A DNA stretch of 64,000 bases from Amphirosellinia nigrospora (taxonomy: Eukaryota > Ascomycota > Sordariomycetes > Xylariales > Xylariaceae), in the NCBI GenBank assembly GCA_004123355.1, contig SCHM01000001.1, forward strand, positions 5,200,001 to 5,264,000, given 5' to 3'. The notes beneath the pieces are model-generated. The model saw nothing but the letters and a program-made list of their open reading frames with translations. It searched no databases and was not told the DNA's origin. A program made the translations under genes and the position numbers. Shown piece after piece: positions 11,647-23,714 of the stretch (the first letter of the stretch is position 1; every line of letters begins with the position of its first letter).

Positions 11647-12912
11647 ATGGCGCCGCAATCAACTCACTCGTCCAACTCGCTCTCGGATGGTTTTAGCATT
11701 TCGACTCGTCCCGTCTCGGAATCAGCAGTGCCTGAATTAGACACCGATCTTTCTACAACCGACGATGTTACAAGCGACTATCTCAGCACAAGGACTCGAA
11801 GTGTCCTCGGGCCCGTCATAGACCACGATGATGGATACGGATCCAATCCCTTTGATACCACGTCAATCTACACCCCTAGCCACTTCCCCACCATCTCCAT
11901 TACGTACCGTTCTGTAGATAGGTCTTGGAAGATGCAGAAACAGTGTTAGTCGACCTTCCTTTGACGATTACCTTAGTATATGTGGCTAACTGGTTCGACA
12001 CAGAGACTCGACTCGGTCAATAACTGATCTGGATGTTGACTATGTTATTGAGAATGGGCGGCGCTACTGCGGTGCCTACTACATGCCAAACGACGAAGAC
12101 GAGCAAGTGCGGCTTCAGTTGCTCAACCAAGTCTATTTGAAGGTTTTCGACGGAGAGTCGACCACCGTCCCTCTTGAGACTCCGACACATATCCTCGACA
12201 TAGGCACTGGTGTTGGTGAATGGGCAATCGACATGGCCGAGACGTATCCCGAATGTGAGGTTACAGGACCGACATATCCAATATTTTTGAACGTCGAGTA
12301 CCGCAGAACGTTTATTGGGAAATTGACGATGCCGAGTTAGAGTGGGAGCGACCACTGAATCACTACGACCTAATCCACCTCCGTGATATGACTGGCGCAT
12401 TTGCAGATTGGGAGGCAATCTATCGATCCGCCTTTAGGTGTCTGAAACCTGGGGGTTGGATCGAAGTACTAGACTTTGATGATAAAAAGGGGATGCACGA
12501 CTTGTTCGGGTATTTTGAGCCCGAGTCAATGCTGTACAAGCTGGCGCGGGATCTCCAAGAAGCCTCCATACTATCCGGCCGATCGCGAGGAGTTGGACAC
12601 CTGGAACCAAGATTATTAGTGAACGCCGGCTATGTCGATGTCAACCTTACTGAATACTCCATACCACTCAAGACGCAAGACGGATCAACAGGGAAGTTCT
12701 GGTTATTATCATGCTTGAATGGCATGGAGCCGACATGTTTGCGATTACTTACAAAGTACAAAGGCTGGGACCCCGAAGACGTTCGCTTAGGTTGTGAGAT
12801 GGTTGGGGAAGAAATGATGACACTTGCCCAGGACCCGCAAAGGGCGAAAACTTTTGTAGTGAAACTCAGAGTGCTGACGGGAGGAAGCCTGGACATCACA
12901 CCCGCTGGATAA
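11647..12912 (+). CDS. LaeA-like SAM-dependent methyltransferase
   Basis: Class I methyltransferase of the large fungal LaeA-like group. LaeA itself is a velvet-complex regulator of secondary metabolism, but many relatives have unknown targets. A Ser/Thr-rich N-terminus of about 90 residues starts MAPQSTHSSNS. After an intron ending at about 12002 comes IENGRRYCGAYYMPNDEDEQVR. The SAM-binding motif I is ILDIGTGVGEWAIDMA, followed by GTDLS-like residues, WEIDDAELEWERP, LIHLRDMTGAF and LKPGGWIEVLDFDD. One single-base loss near 12268 (ACAGGACCGAC where GGG ACC GAC is expected) shifts the frame. A possible second shift near 12895 would extend the C-terminus past 12912. The tissue or process it serves cannot be told from sequence. 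Confidence 0.82.
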
Positions 12913-14084
12913 CGGCACCTGTAGGCGAGCTTGATGGATCTGAAGACAGCCCCCAGGTGAACTCCGAACAAATCCGTGGTTCACCGGATGTGAAGAGCAC
13001 ATCAACAGGCTCTAAACACCCAGGCCACACAATAGCGGATGATGACCAGCGACGGCCTATCATACCACCACGCATGTGCAGTCGAGCAACATCGATGGAG
13101 ATAATAATCTGCCTGCCGCTTATACCGAGTATAGCGTTGGGCATACAACAGAAGATTGGCTGAGAAATGTTGATGTCAATAATGAACAGACCATGATGCT
13201 TATACAGATACCACGACGGATGGTACCATGACGGAAGGCCATGGCGAAGAAGATGGAGAGATGATGCTATCGACGGATGGTTCACTTCAAGACTACCAAA
13301 CCCCACATTCACGGCGCCCAGTACTTTAACATAGTAACTGGCGAAACAGCATTTTGTGCGACGGCGAAACTAGCGACCGACATAATGATTGGCCTCTTAA
13401 AATTAATGTCAAACATGGATCTTTTATCTGGAGTAAAACGGAAGACTCGGCCATTTTTATATACCCATGTCGGCCGACAAAACACATAGATTGCGAGCGG
13501 ATTTTAGCAAGCGGTTCTTTCTGAGCTGTACCCAGCACGAAACTAATTGAACATGATTAGAAAACATCAATATATCCTCAAGAAAATCTACCATGAATTT
13601 CGTTCGTCTTCGTTGTTGCTCTGTGCTCTCCAAATAAATCGAAATTAATTTGTAGAGCCCGCGCGACTTCTCTCGTAGATAATGGAATGAGGTGTGAGTT
13701 AGGCGATCTCATCTCATAGTAGGCACCAAAAGTACTTAAGTATGTAGTCATGTATTGCAATCTTAGAGGCCCATTGTTGGTCGTCTGGTACTTCAAGCTT
13801 GTCAATCCTAGCATGCCATGGGGAGGTTGTAACATGATGTCACATTGCATTGGCGGCCCGGGCAGGTGGTTTGAGGCTATAGGTACTTCGTTATATGCAT
13901 ATAAGCAAGGCTCCAGTCGAGACCCAGAACTGGGGACCTGTTGGCAGAGGTACCTGTAGGTATCTACCTACCTACTTAGTACTTACCTACGCCTATCTTG
14001 CCGTCACATCAGGACAAAGCCCAAACAACACCAGCCTACATTGAAGCTCCAGATTTACGATGCAAAGGTAAATAGGCCGCTGAG
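12913..14084. other. Spacer between the methyltransferase and vps18
   Basis: 1.2 kb. The first 250 bases may encode a hydrophilic extension of the methyltransferase in another frame. The rest has no supportable gene. A cluster of TACCTA/TAGGTA motifs at 13949-13992 sits about 100 bases before vps18. Confidence 0.5.
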
Positions 14085-17000
14085 ATGGCGTTCGACGCAA
14101 ACAATGGCTTCGCTGGCACCAGCAGCCTGCATCATGAACTTGACGACGAGAGCTTGCCTGTCTTCGACATCGAACCAGTGCAGCTCCAATTCTCCATCGC
14201 CGCCGACTTCGTTGCGGCCCAGGTAGCCAACAATGTCTTGGTCCTGGCGCTCTCAAACGGCCGCATACTGCGCATCGACCTCAACAAACCGGAGGACATA
14301 GACGGTAAGCTGGGGCCCGTGGCTTGGCGAGATATAGGAGAGACAGTGGACGCTGACCCATACCGGCCGATGCAGATATCGATCTCCCCAAACGTGTATC
14401 TGAAGTAGGCGTCATCTCGCGCATGTTCCTCGATCCTACCGCCTCCCACTTGCTGATCTGCACCTCACTCGGCGAGAACTACTATCTGCATACTCAATCC
14501 CGCCAGCCACGCCCGCTCAGCCGCTTGCGCGGGGTTTCGATTGAATCAGTAGCTTGGAACCCTTCCCTTCCGACCTCCACAACGCGTGAGATTCTGGTCG
14601 TGCCTCGGACGGCAACATCTATGAGACCTTTATAGAACCATCTGCCGAGTTTTACCGAAAAGAGAGAAGTATTTGAAGGTGCTGCATAAGCTCCCCGACG
14701 GGCCTGTCACGGGGCTATGGGTTGATAACATGGGGGCAAGGCTGATGTTAGGAGGATCGTGATATGTACGCAGAGTAGGCTGTTTCACCTTGTCGGCCGT
14801 GTTGGGCGGAGTGGCCATGAAGGGAGTGGATCCATTTACACCAAACTATTCGATACTGAACAACCCATCATCCATGAAATCTCAAGGGCTCAGCTGCCGC
14901 TCCTTCCGCACTTGCTGTATCGCCAGACCCCCCGGATTCTGCTTCATACGAGGATGCAGTACCAGATCGAGCATTCGCTTGGCTGTCAGCCCAAGGATTT
15001 ATCATGGAAAGCTCCTCACATCTTCGGGGGCAATGACTTAGGAAACAAGGTCTATTCTGAAGCAAAGATGCTCCCAAGATCTCAAATATTATCAGCAGAT
15101 GCTTCCGGAAGACGGAAAGGCTCCAGCGAGTTCATCGATGCGTTAGTCTTGACACAATGGCACATAGTCAGCTTAGTCGGTGGTCGCATTGTAGCAGCAA
15201 ATCGACTTACAGGTTCTATTATATACGACCAAAATTCTCGAGCCCGGACAGAAAGCTTTAGGTCTCTATATAGACCAGCAGAAGAACACATTTTGTTGTT
15301 TACTTCCCAAGACATATTCGAGATCGTAGCAGGGATGAGGATCGTGATATCTGGCAGGTCATGTTGCAGCGTCAGCAATTTGACACGGCTTGCAGTATGC
15401 CCATACCGTTGCTCAGAAAGATGCAGTGGCGACAGCGTCAGGAGATTATCTCGCTGAGAAGGCTTTTCATCGAAGCTGCAGGCGTTTACGGTAAAAGCAG
15501 CAAACCTTTGAAGATGTCGCTCTATCTTTCATCGACCACGGCCAGACCGATGCGTTGAGAAAATACCTCCTTACGAGCTCACGATGTACAAGAAATCCCA
15601 AGTTATGCAGAGGATGATAGCTACGTGGCTAGTAGAAGTGTTCATGGCGAAAATCAATTCACTGGAAGACACTATTGCGGTAGAGGCAGAGGCGGCTGGG
15701 ATGAACATACCACCCAGTCCCGACAACGGCTTGACGCCGTCCGAGAAGAGTTCCACAACTTTGTCGAAAAACATAAATCCGACCTGGACCGCAGGACAAT
15801 ATATATGTTATCATAGCCACGCCCGGGAGGAAGAGTTGTTATTTTTTGCGAACGCAATCAACGACTAAACTATGAGCTTCTTACTGGGTGCAAAGAGAAA
15901 GGTGGACAGACGCCTTGAATGTCTCAAGAAGCAGACAGATCGGACGTCTTCTACCGATATAGTAGCGTACTTATGACGCATGTAGCCCATGAGCTTGTGG
16001 AAATTCTCATGCGGCATGCAAAACTAGAGCCTCGAAAGATCATTCCGGCGAGCTAGACTACAATCGAAACTTCACCGGACACTAGCACAAAAAGCCCTTC
16101 GGTATCTTCAGTACGTCATAAATCAACTGCAGTCTACAATGCCGCTGTACATAACACCCTCGTTTCTATCTATGCATCGCATGAATCCAAGTCCGAATCA
16201 GGATTACTTGCATATCTCGAATCACAAGGCGACGAACCCAACTTCGACCCTGACTTCGCGCTTCGCTTGTGTATACAACATAAGCGCACATTATCTTGTG
16301 TGCATATCTACACCAACATGGGACAATATGTCCAGGCCGTAGATCTTGCCCCTTTCTCACAATGAGGTTGAGTACGCATCTATTATCGCGGATCGACCCA
16401 CAACAAACCCACCGTTAAGGAAGAAGCTCTGGCTTGCCGTGGCCCGGAAAGTGATCTCCCAGTCAAACGGAATCAAAACAGCCATCGAGTTCTTGAAACG
16501 GTGCGACTTGCTGAAGATAGAAGACTTAATACCCTTCTTTCCAGACTTCGTCGTGATCGACGACTTTAAAGAGGAGATCTGTACTGCCTTGGAGGATTAC
16601 TCGCACAACATTGATGCTTTAAAGAAGGAGATGGATGAGAGCTCTCAGACAGCGGCGAATATTAAGGTAGATATCGCAGCCCTCGATCACCGGTATGCCA
16701 TCGTTGAACCCGGCGAGAAGTGCTATGTCTGCAGTTTACCCCTTCTGAGCCGACAGTTCTTCGTCTTCCCCTGTCAGCATGCGTTTCATTCCGATTGTCT
16801 AGGTCGTAAGGTCCTAGAGCAAGCCGGTGTGAGTAAAAGTCGTCGCATTAAAGAGTGCCAAGTTTCCATCAGCAAGGGCCTCGTCAGTGGTGCTCAGAAG
16901 GATGCTATGGTGGCAGAGCTTGATGCCCTTGTGGCCTCTGCATGGTGAGTGCTTTTCCTTTTCGAACATGGTCCTTGATGTCTTACCGAGGTGTCTCCAA

Positions 17001-17121
17001 CCTTGAATAGCAGCTGTTACTAATGAAACCATGTAGTATCTTGTGTAGCGACTACGCAATTAAGCGAATCGACGAGCCCTTCATCGGCCCAGATGACGAT
17101 GTGCATGAGTGGGCCTTGTAA
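14085..17121 (+). CDS. vps18: Vacuolar sorting protein Vps18/Pep3 (HOPS/CORVET core)
   Basis: Shared core subunit of the HOPS and CORVET tethering complexes on vacuole and endosome membranes. It has an N-terminal beta-propeller, a clathrin-repeat helical solenoid and a C-terminal RING. The start MAFDANNGFAG leads to NVLVLALSNGRILRIDL. Intron 14305-14375 joins PEDID to LPKRVSEVGVISRMFLDP. Conserved blocks include GENYYLHTQSRQPRPLSRL, SRLFHLVG, GSSEFIDALVLTQWHIV and LFTSQDIFEIV. The solenoid follows, with EFHNFVEKHKSDLDRRTIY and DFALRLCIQHKRT. The RING has CYVC, CQHAFHSDC and, after a last intron, CILCSDYAIKRIDEPF. It ends EWAL. The frame breaks many times, for example G lost at about 14600, 14665 and 14735, yet every block is conserved. 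Confidence 0.92.
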
Positions 17122-17953
17122 GACATGTAACCATCTCGGTTGGCACTGCTTGGAAGGTGTCTTAGTATTATCATGTGAAGATAATTAAGTGGCAATTACT
17201 CATATGCACACCAGCTAATTATAATGGATTTGGGGATAAGGGGTTCAAGGTACGACTACTAGCATTCTCACCATAGCGAGCTTGAAGTTTTTAGCAGATA
17301 CCCATCAATTTTCTAGATCTGTTCTTATAGTGATCACCTATATGGTCTCTGAATTGCCTACCTTAGGGCACTGATACGCAAAAAATCAAAACGTAACAGA
17401 TAGAAGAGCAGTTTGCGCAACCAGGACAGCCACACGAGGAAGCGAGTCCGTTTTCTACATGTTACAAATAGCTAGACATGTCAGATATAGCCAATATGTT
17501 GTGAGTGAGATTTTTGTCTCTTTCTTCGACCAGCGTGTTTCAATGCCCGTTGCACCTGCGGTAACCGTGGTGTCATGTTAGACTCTGCGCCCTAGGAGGA
17601 TATGGAAGAGGCGTAGCAAGAAGGCTATTGATGCTGCTGACATCAAGTGCCATCGGCCACCCCGTTGTACGAAACCTCCCTAAACGTGTTTGGCTTAACC
17701 TATCGCTATCACTTGAGGTCTAGTTAATAGCTAAACGTGCTTTATAAATGTCACCACCTTAGTCTCTGTTATACTATCTTGCTTTATAATAGCTAGACCG
17801 GTCTACTGTGTTTTCCGCCAGAGTGTATCTCGCTTGTTAATGGACCATTTAGTGTATACACAGGATAATATTTCCACCCTCCCCCAATGTTCGGTTTTAC
17901 AAACCTCCTGGCCTTGTTAAATACCCATGAAAAATTGACTGCGACGACTGGTC
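17122..17953. other. Spacer between vps18 and the DUF5672 gene
   Basis: No gene recognised. The sequence is AT-richer than the genes around it and likely holds the vps18 3' UTR and the promoter of the next gene. Confidence 0.45.
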
Positions 17954-19346
17954 ATGACGGCGCCGTTGCTTCCCATGCGGCTGGCCCCGGCTAATAAATC
18001 GACAACCTATGTGGCGGCCATCAAATGGCTGGGTCTCTTGTTCGTGATATGTACGGTTTGGGGCTGGCTAGGGTTCTTAGGGGTAATACAGCCATTTTTT
18101 CTCTCTGAGTCGCTCATGTTCTTTCCTAATCACCTCCCCACCCTCTGGCCTGAGATAACTAATTATTGAAACGGCACGAGAAAGGTCATGATAAGAGGCG
18201 TAAATGCTAATGAGCTAAACCGTGAACTTTTAGCAGTCAAGTACATTCTTAATTCCGCCTCAACCCGAGAACAAGGAGATGGGTGCGATTGAAGGGATCT
18301 TATCATCATCCGCTGGGGACTCGATCGGGTTCGAGACTCCGGTCCCTATTGTAAACCCTACTAGTACAGAGAAGCATATGGATCGTGTCGCTGTGATTAT
18401 CGAGGATCGGCCATTGGGCAACCTGGTCCCAGTGATATGTGAGTAGAAAGACTCCTACATACGACAGTGAAATAGTTTCTTCTACGGAGGCTTGGTCTGA
18501 GCTATTAGGGGTATATGGGTTACTCTCTTACGACGCCAAGTTCCCGGGACTTTCGATCATATCCCAAGACCTTAGATGTCGAATCTGTTCTGAATAAGAA
18601 AGCATTGCCTTATTCCTGAAACTGACGTATGATTGCCCCTAGTACATTTCCACTCCGTGCTCGGCCCCGAATGGCCCATAATCCTGTATACCTCTCCACC
18701 GACCGCCGCAATACTACTGCGCTCCTCGCCCTTCTCGCGGGCCGTGGCGACGTCAGAAATCGAGATCCGCCACATCCCCAGCGCCACCACCTTTGCCTCG
18801 CACGCGTCCGTCTCGGCCTTCCTGGCCGCGCCTTTCCTCTGGACGGATCTAGCGCCATACACCAAGATCCTCCTCTTCCAGGCCGATAGCATCCTATGCG
18901 CGGCCTCGCCTGTCCGCGTAGACGAGTTCTTAGGCTACGACCTCGTCGGTGCCCCAATCGATCCGCGTTTCGGGGTCGGGTTCAACGGCGGTCTGTCCTT
19001 GAGGAACCGCGAGCTCGTCTTGCGGGTCATCGAGCGCTGGGATTTCGAGGCTGATACCACCGCCGAGGACGCGCCTAGGGAGTGGAGGTTCGAGGACCAG
19101 TGGCTCTTTGCAAGGTTGAAGGAGCTTGGGGAGAGCGGTGAGTTGACGGGTGAGCAGGGCGTGAGGGTTAATCTCCCTGATCAGGACACCGCGGCTGGGT
19201 TTGCTGTCGAGACGATCTGGACTGAGGGTCAGATGCCCCTTGGATTCCACCAACCACATCGGTGGCAGAGTGAGCATATGGATGATATCATGGAGTATTG
19301 TCCTGAGGTGGGCATGACTGCTGGATCTAGTTTCTTTGGGCGATAG
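17954..19346 (+). CDS. DUF5672 family single-pass membrane protein
   Basis: Function unknown. The DUF5672 fold looks glycosyltransferase-like, and members are often type II membrane proteins in fungi. The N-terminus starts MTAPLLPMRL and has one membrane segment, AIKWLGLLFVICTVWGWLGF. After an intron, exon 2 (about 18234-18437) reads NKEMGAIEGILSSSAG and DRVAVIIEDRPLGNLVPVI. Exon 3 starts near 18642 and carries HFHSVLGPEWPIILY, SAFLAAPFLWTDLAPYTKIL, LLFQADSILCAASP, YDLVGAPIDPRFG, GFNGGLSLRNRELVL, WRFEDQWLF and PLGFHQPHRWQ. All of these are hallmark DUF5672 motifs. The QADS and EDQW acidic positions are candidate metal or sugar ligands. The main exon is free of frameshifts, unlike several neighbours. 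Confidence 0.85.
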
Positions 19347-22300
19347 TAGATAGGTAGGTCAGTAGGTGCAGTTTTTCGTGTTCGATCAGTTAGAGATAGT
19401 TGCAATCTCCTTGGTAGGAGTTGGATGTCTATGTAGTTTTATGGGCGTAGTTTCAATAGGCACTGAGAATACCGAGGACGTATGTAATCAATCTCCCTCC
19501 CGGTTTGGATAGCTGAAGGTGCCTGGCCAGAGCATCGTCATAAAGTTGTATAATCGTCTCGCCTAATATTATCTATCTGATTAAGAAGGAGGAATGAAAG
19601 GGTAACACGACGCATATCAACTAATAAGCTCAGAAGGCAGTGTTAAAGACCTGGGCGCAACTACGGGGTTCCTGGCAACCACCTCACGAAATTCACTATT
19701 GACTATTCTTAGTTATCTCATGGTTTCTAATGTAGCCGCACGGCAACATATAAGACATTGATATTTAGTTTACCGAAGACTTATAATCTGCTCGCCTATA
19801 AGCCTCTGCAAAATGATATTAGCTGACGAACGCCACGGCGTACTTGGCTGGCCTTATATGGGATGCGAGCTACGCTACCGGAACCCGAACACTGCAAGGA
19901 AACCCGGGACTGACGTCTATCTTATGTAGCAACTTGTGTAGCCGAGATATTTCAACCTAGTGTACATACATTATCTCTAATACGCAAGTTGCATTTGGTT
20001 GCGATAAGGCACTAACTAAGAACTTACTAGATTATAGCAAACTATACTTACAGGCAGGCATGGGAATATTAGCTGAGCTGGGATGAACTGGTCTCAAGAA
20101 AGCGCCATCGGGGCTGGATCAATCATAAATACTTAAGTTATTATTCCTTGGCGGATCTATATCTCAGATAGACGTAGACTGGCTGAATCTGAATGGCAGC
20201 TAGAAGGTAAGTATGAACGATGACGATACATAGGCCTTGCTTAGAACATGTACGCGCCAAGGGTGATTATACCGAAGCCTTTCGGATTACCTGGGTATGA
20301 TGCTATACATAGAATGGTAGTTTTATGCTATAGTGATCTTCAGCTAGTGTTTATCGGATCGTACCTGGATGTATGCAAGGCTCAGGGGTGCATGTCATGG
20401 AGAGCATGGGACATTACCAGCATATGCAAATCAAGCGTTGCTACAGAAAAACCTGTCTCCCGGTGGCTCGAGCTGTCTATACATAGTATATGTAATGTCA
20501 TGAACGTCTTGGGGCAACCTTAAGATCTACTTGTATATGGACGAAAAGAATACGCCTAAATGTGGCAAAGGTATAGGTAACCTTAGATGACGGACGGTTC
20601 CTCGTAATTGTGTTTATATCTAGTTAAGACTATCGTCACTACCTAGGTAAGCTTTACGTCAAACTTGACTACCTACTTACCAATCCAGATAGCCATTTAT
20701 TCTTTTGATATGCTTGAGTAAATTGGGTGTCCCCTTGCAGGTTTCACAAGGACTGGCAGCCACTTCATCTGCACCACGAGAGTGAGTTAATTGCAACTGA
20801 GTGGGTAGGCTTTCTTAGTCTTGGGCTTTAGAAGCCAGAATGTTGCTTGGAAAGGTGTCAAATGTCCATCAAAGGTCGGGTACAACCTTGAAGTACCTAT
20901 CTCAGATTGATTTTAGTGGAGCAACTGGGAGAACTGGGAGGGCCTAGCACTATACCTTAGGTTAGGGGTTAGGGACCTCACCTGGCTGACCTGAGTCTGC
21001 CTGGGCACTGCCGGTGGCTAATTATGCGATAAGCCATCTGTTTCAGAATCTTAGCGTGTCTCTATTGAAAGCTTATACCAGACCATCATTGGCTTGAGGA
21101 CTACAAAGCAGCAGCACCAGCCCCAAATGCCCCTTTGGGCGACCGGTACGGACGGCTAAGATATCGCTTTTAATAGCACCTGTCAATCTGTGGCCAGTTT
21201 GGGCGCAAGGACCCGACGTCAGCAAGCCGGAACAGACCATGAAATCCTCGCCGTTTTCGGGCCGTGACTAGCTACCTAGGTAGCTCGAGGCCGTGCAATA
21301 GCAACTTGGCAGGGCAGCCAGGCGTCTTTTCGCTGCAAGTGGGAGGGATAGCCCTATAAAGCCTTCGGCATGGGCAGATAGGTAGCAGTACGTGGCTTTC
21401 CATTTCCTGCAGGGCTGGACGACGATCTGCTCTTATAGGCATTACGTCCTACGCACCACAACTCTTTGTGGATCATCGTCTGCCAGGTATACGTCTACCT
21501 CGATCAGTTCCATAATGCCCGCCGATTGGTTCAGAAACTAAGAATTTAGGGACTTGAGTCAGGCCATGGTAAACATACGAGGTGTTGGATTTGAATGGTG
21601 GGAAGGGCTCATCGGCTGACGCGTAGTGTAGAAGACCCATTCTCACTTTGATCCCAAGTAGGAAGTTTTGTATCTCATTAGCTTTCCGGTGGTATCCCTT
21701 CATTTCTATGTGGTTGAGTATGTCTTGAAAAGGCTTGGCATACCCCAGATCCACCGGGTGATTCGGTAGCTGTCCCACGTCTACACATACACCACAACTA
21801 CCACGGCTGACCGTCTTGTGTAATCGCGGCAGTTCTTCTTATGATCATGTGTTAAAGACAGTCTGCTGCAGTGCTGCCAGCTTTGGTCCTCCCCTGATGA
21901 CTGTTGGTAAAGAAAGTACTGGTATTTGTTTCCTTCGTAACATTACATTATCGATGAGCAAGGGATGTCGTTTCTTGTGATTGGTCTAACATAACAGAGC
22001 TATGTTCGCTCCGGAACATTCAAATTTAACCAACGGATAAGAGTTGAGGGAATAATGTCCTGGTCAACCCTTACAGGCATACACCAAGTGCTCATTTTCA
22101 GCTGGTATCTTCAAGACGGTTGTATGTATAGGTATGTATGTAGGTAGGTGTATTGATTATCTTATATGCTCCTAGCTTTTTCAGTTTTTGTGGGAGGCTA
22201 GATTGGAATTCGAAACCCGAGCTTTAAGGGTTGTAGGAATTGTCTCAGTAGCCCCTTTAACAAAAAAAATACCCTCGCCGTTAAACAAAGAAAAAAACAG

Positions 22301-23714
22301 CTTGAGGAATAATAATGGTAACTCAATTTTATATGATCGTGCCTCATATATAGTAGATACCCATGTTATTACTTATAAATGGTGGGAATTAATGATGAAA
22401 CTTAGTAGGTGCTTGGGAAATGGACAAATGATTTTGGTGCTAGCCGACTTAAGCCCGTCTACCGTTGTGACTAACTACCTTAGCTAGTACTTAAATATTC
22501 GATTTTGACTTGCATATGCTCCTAAAGACGGCATATTGGTTCGAGAACAAGCCTGCAAAGTATTGTTTCAAGTGAAGGCCATATTAGATAATAACTTCTA
22601 GTGGCATTCAAGAAGCCTTGCCTGTATACGAGGTACCTTCCTAATGTTAGGTCCGGTTAGTACTAAACTGGCAACCAATTATGGGGAGGTAACACGGCAA
22701 AATAGGGGTAGAGAAGGGTTTTATACATTACCTACCTACCTAGGTACGTGTACCAAGATACCTAGGGCACGAGGAGTGGAGCGCAGGCTACTAGTGTAGC
22801 ACTGCACTACGCTAGGTAGGTACCTACTTCTACTACTGGCTAGCTGGGTAGAGCAAGTCTGGGCAAGCAAGCAGGGCATCCACCCCCACCAAACCGTCTT
22901 TCAGGTTTTTGGCTCTTGTTCTGCACAGCTATCGCTGAAAGAGCCCTCCCGGCAGCCATTTATTCTACAGTAGTCTACCACCACTCCTTCAACCTCTCAA
23001 CCCAAGCCGCTTCTTTTTTCCCTTCTCCAGGCTCTTCTCCTCACCCCTTCCACCTCGAATATTAGAATCACTAATGGAGCCTGTATATTGATCCCAACCT
23101 GTTTAGATATTTGTTGCGGTTTCTTTTAATTTTTTTTGCTTCTTCCTCTCTCCCGCACCGGCGGATTCTCACAGGCCGTTTCGCCTTAGAGCTTAGAGGG
23201 AAGCCAGGAAAAAAACCACCGAAATCCCAGCCCTTCGACACATAGTTGTGCCATCAACCTCCGGACCTACTCGTCTCGTGCCCCTAGGCCCTCTATTTTC
23301 CCGCTTTGTCTCGACACTCCTTCAGTCAACTGCCGACGACGGCCGATTCACCAATTCATACCATTGCTAATTACGGCTTGCGTGCTGCGTCGCCCGGTAG
23401 AGACCGACCGCTGCGTTCACTGCCTTGTAATCGCCCCAGAAAACCTGCGGGACCAACTACTTTCGCATCTCAACTCCACTCCTTTTCAGAGCTCTTCTCT
23501 TGGACTGCGCGAGACGACCTAATCGCACCCGCACCCAACTAGTCGTCACCTCGCCCAAGCACAAGGAGAAAAAACAAGCTCGCGCCAGCTTGACAGCCTC
23601 GACTGCTTCGCTGTTATACTTATACACGGCACGAACATCCACTTGCCCTGTGCCATCATCCGTGGAGACCCCTACAGTCGCCTCTCTTGATGAAGGTCGG
23701 ATGATTAATTGATA
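19347..23714. other. 4.4 kb gene-poor spacer and leader of the PUF gene
   Basis: The longest stretch without a convincing gene. A 100-codon minus-strand frame at 21473-21778 (MGQLPNHPVDLGYAKP) shows no family I recognise. The segment 22188-22487 is AT-rich with an open frame of doubtful meaning. A perfect 14-base palindrome GCTACCTAGGTAGC lies at 21271-21284, with more TAGGTA motifs at 22730-22763 and 22811-22830. From about 22900 to 23714 the sequence is C/T-rich and reads as the promoter and long 5' leader of the following gene. Confidence 0.5.
22960..23170 (+). promoter_or_regulatory. Pyrimidine-rich promoter/leader tract of the PUF gene
   Basis: Repeated CTTCTTTTTTCCCTTCTCC-like pyrimidine blocks, a usual mark of fungal core promoters and transcription starts. 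They lie about 550-750 bases before the ATG at 23715. The assignment is by composition and position only. Confidence 0.4.

Noticed and set aside
18320-18345. GGTTCGAGACTCC resembling a tRNA B-box
   Set aside because: It lies inside the second exon of the DUF5672 gene, with no matching A-box upstream.
21473-21778. 100-codon minus-strand open frame
   Set aside because: Composition is protein-like in parts, but there is no recognised motif, intron-exon continuation or promoter context, so it is not called a gene.
22188-22487. AT-rich 99-codon frame that might come from a mobile element
   Set aside because: No terminal repeats, target duplication or transposase/replication motifs are visible.
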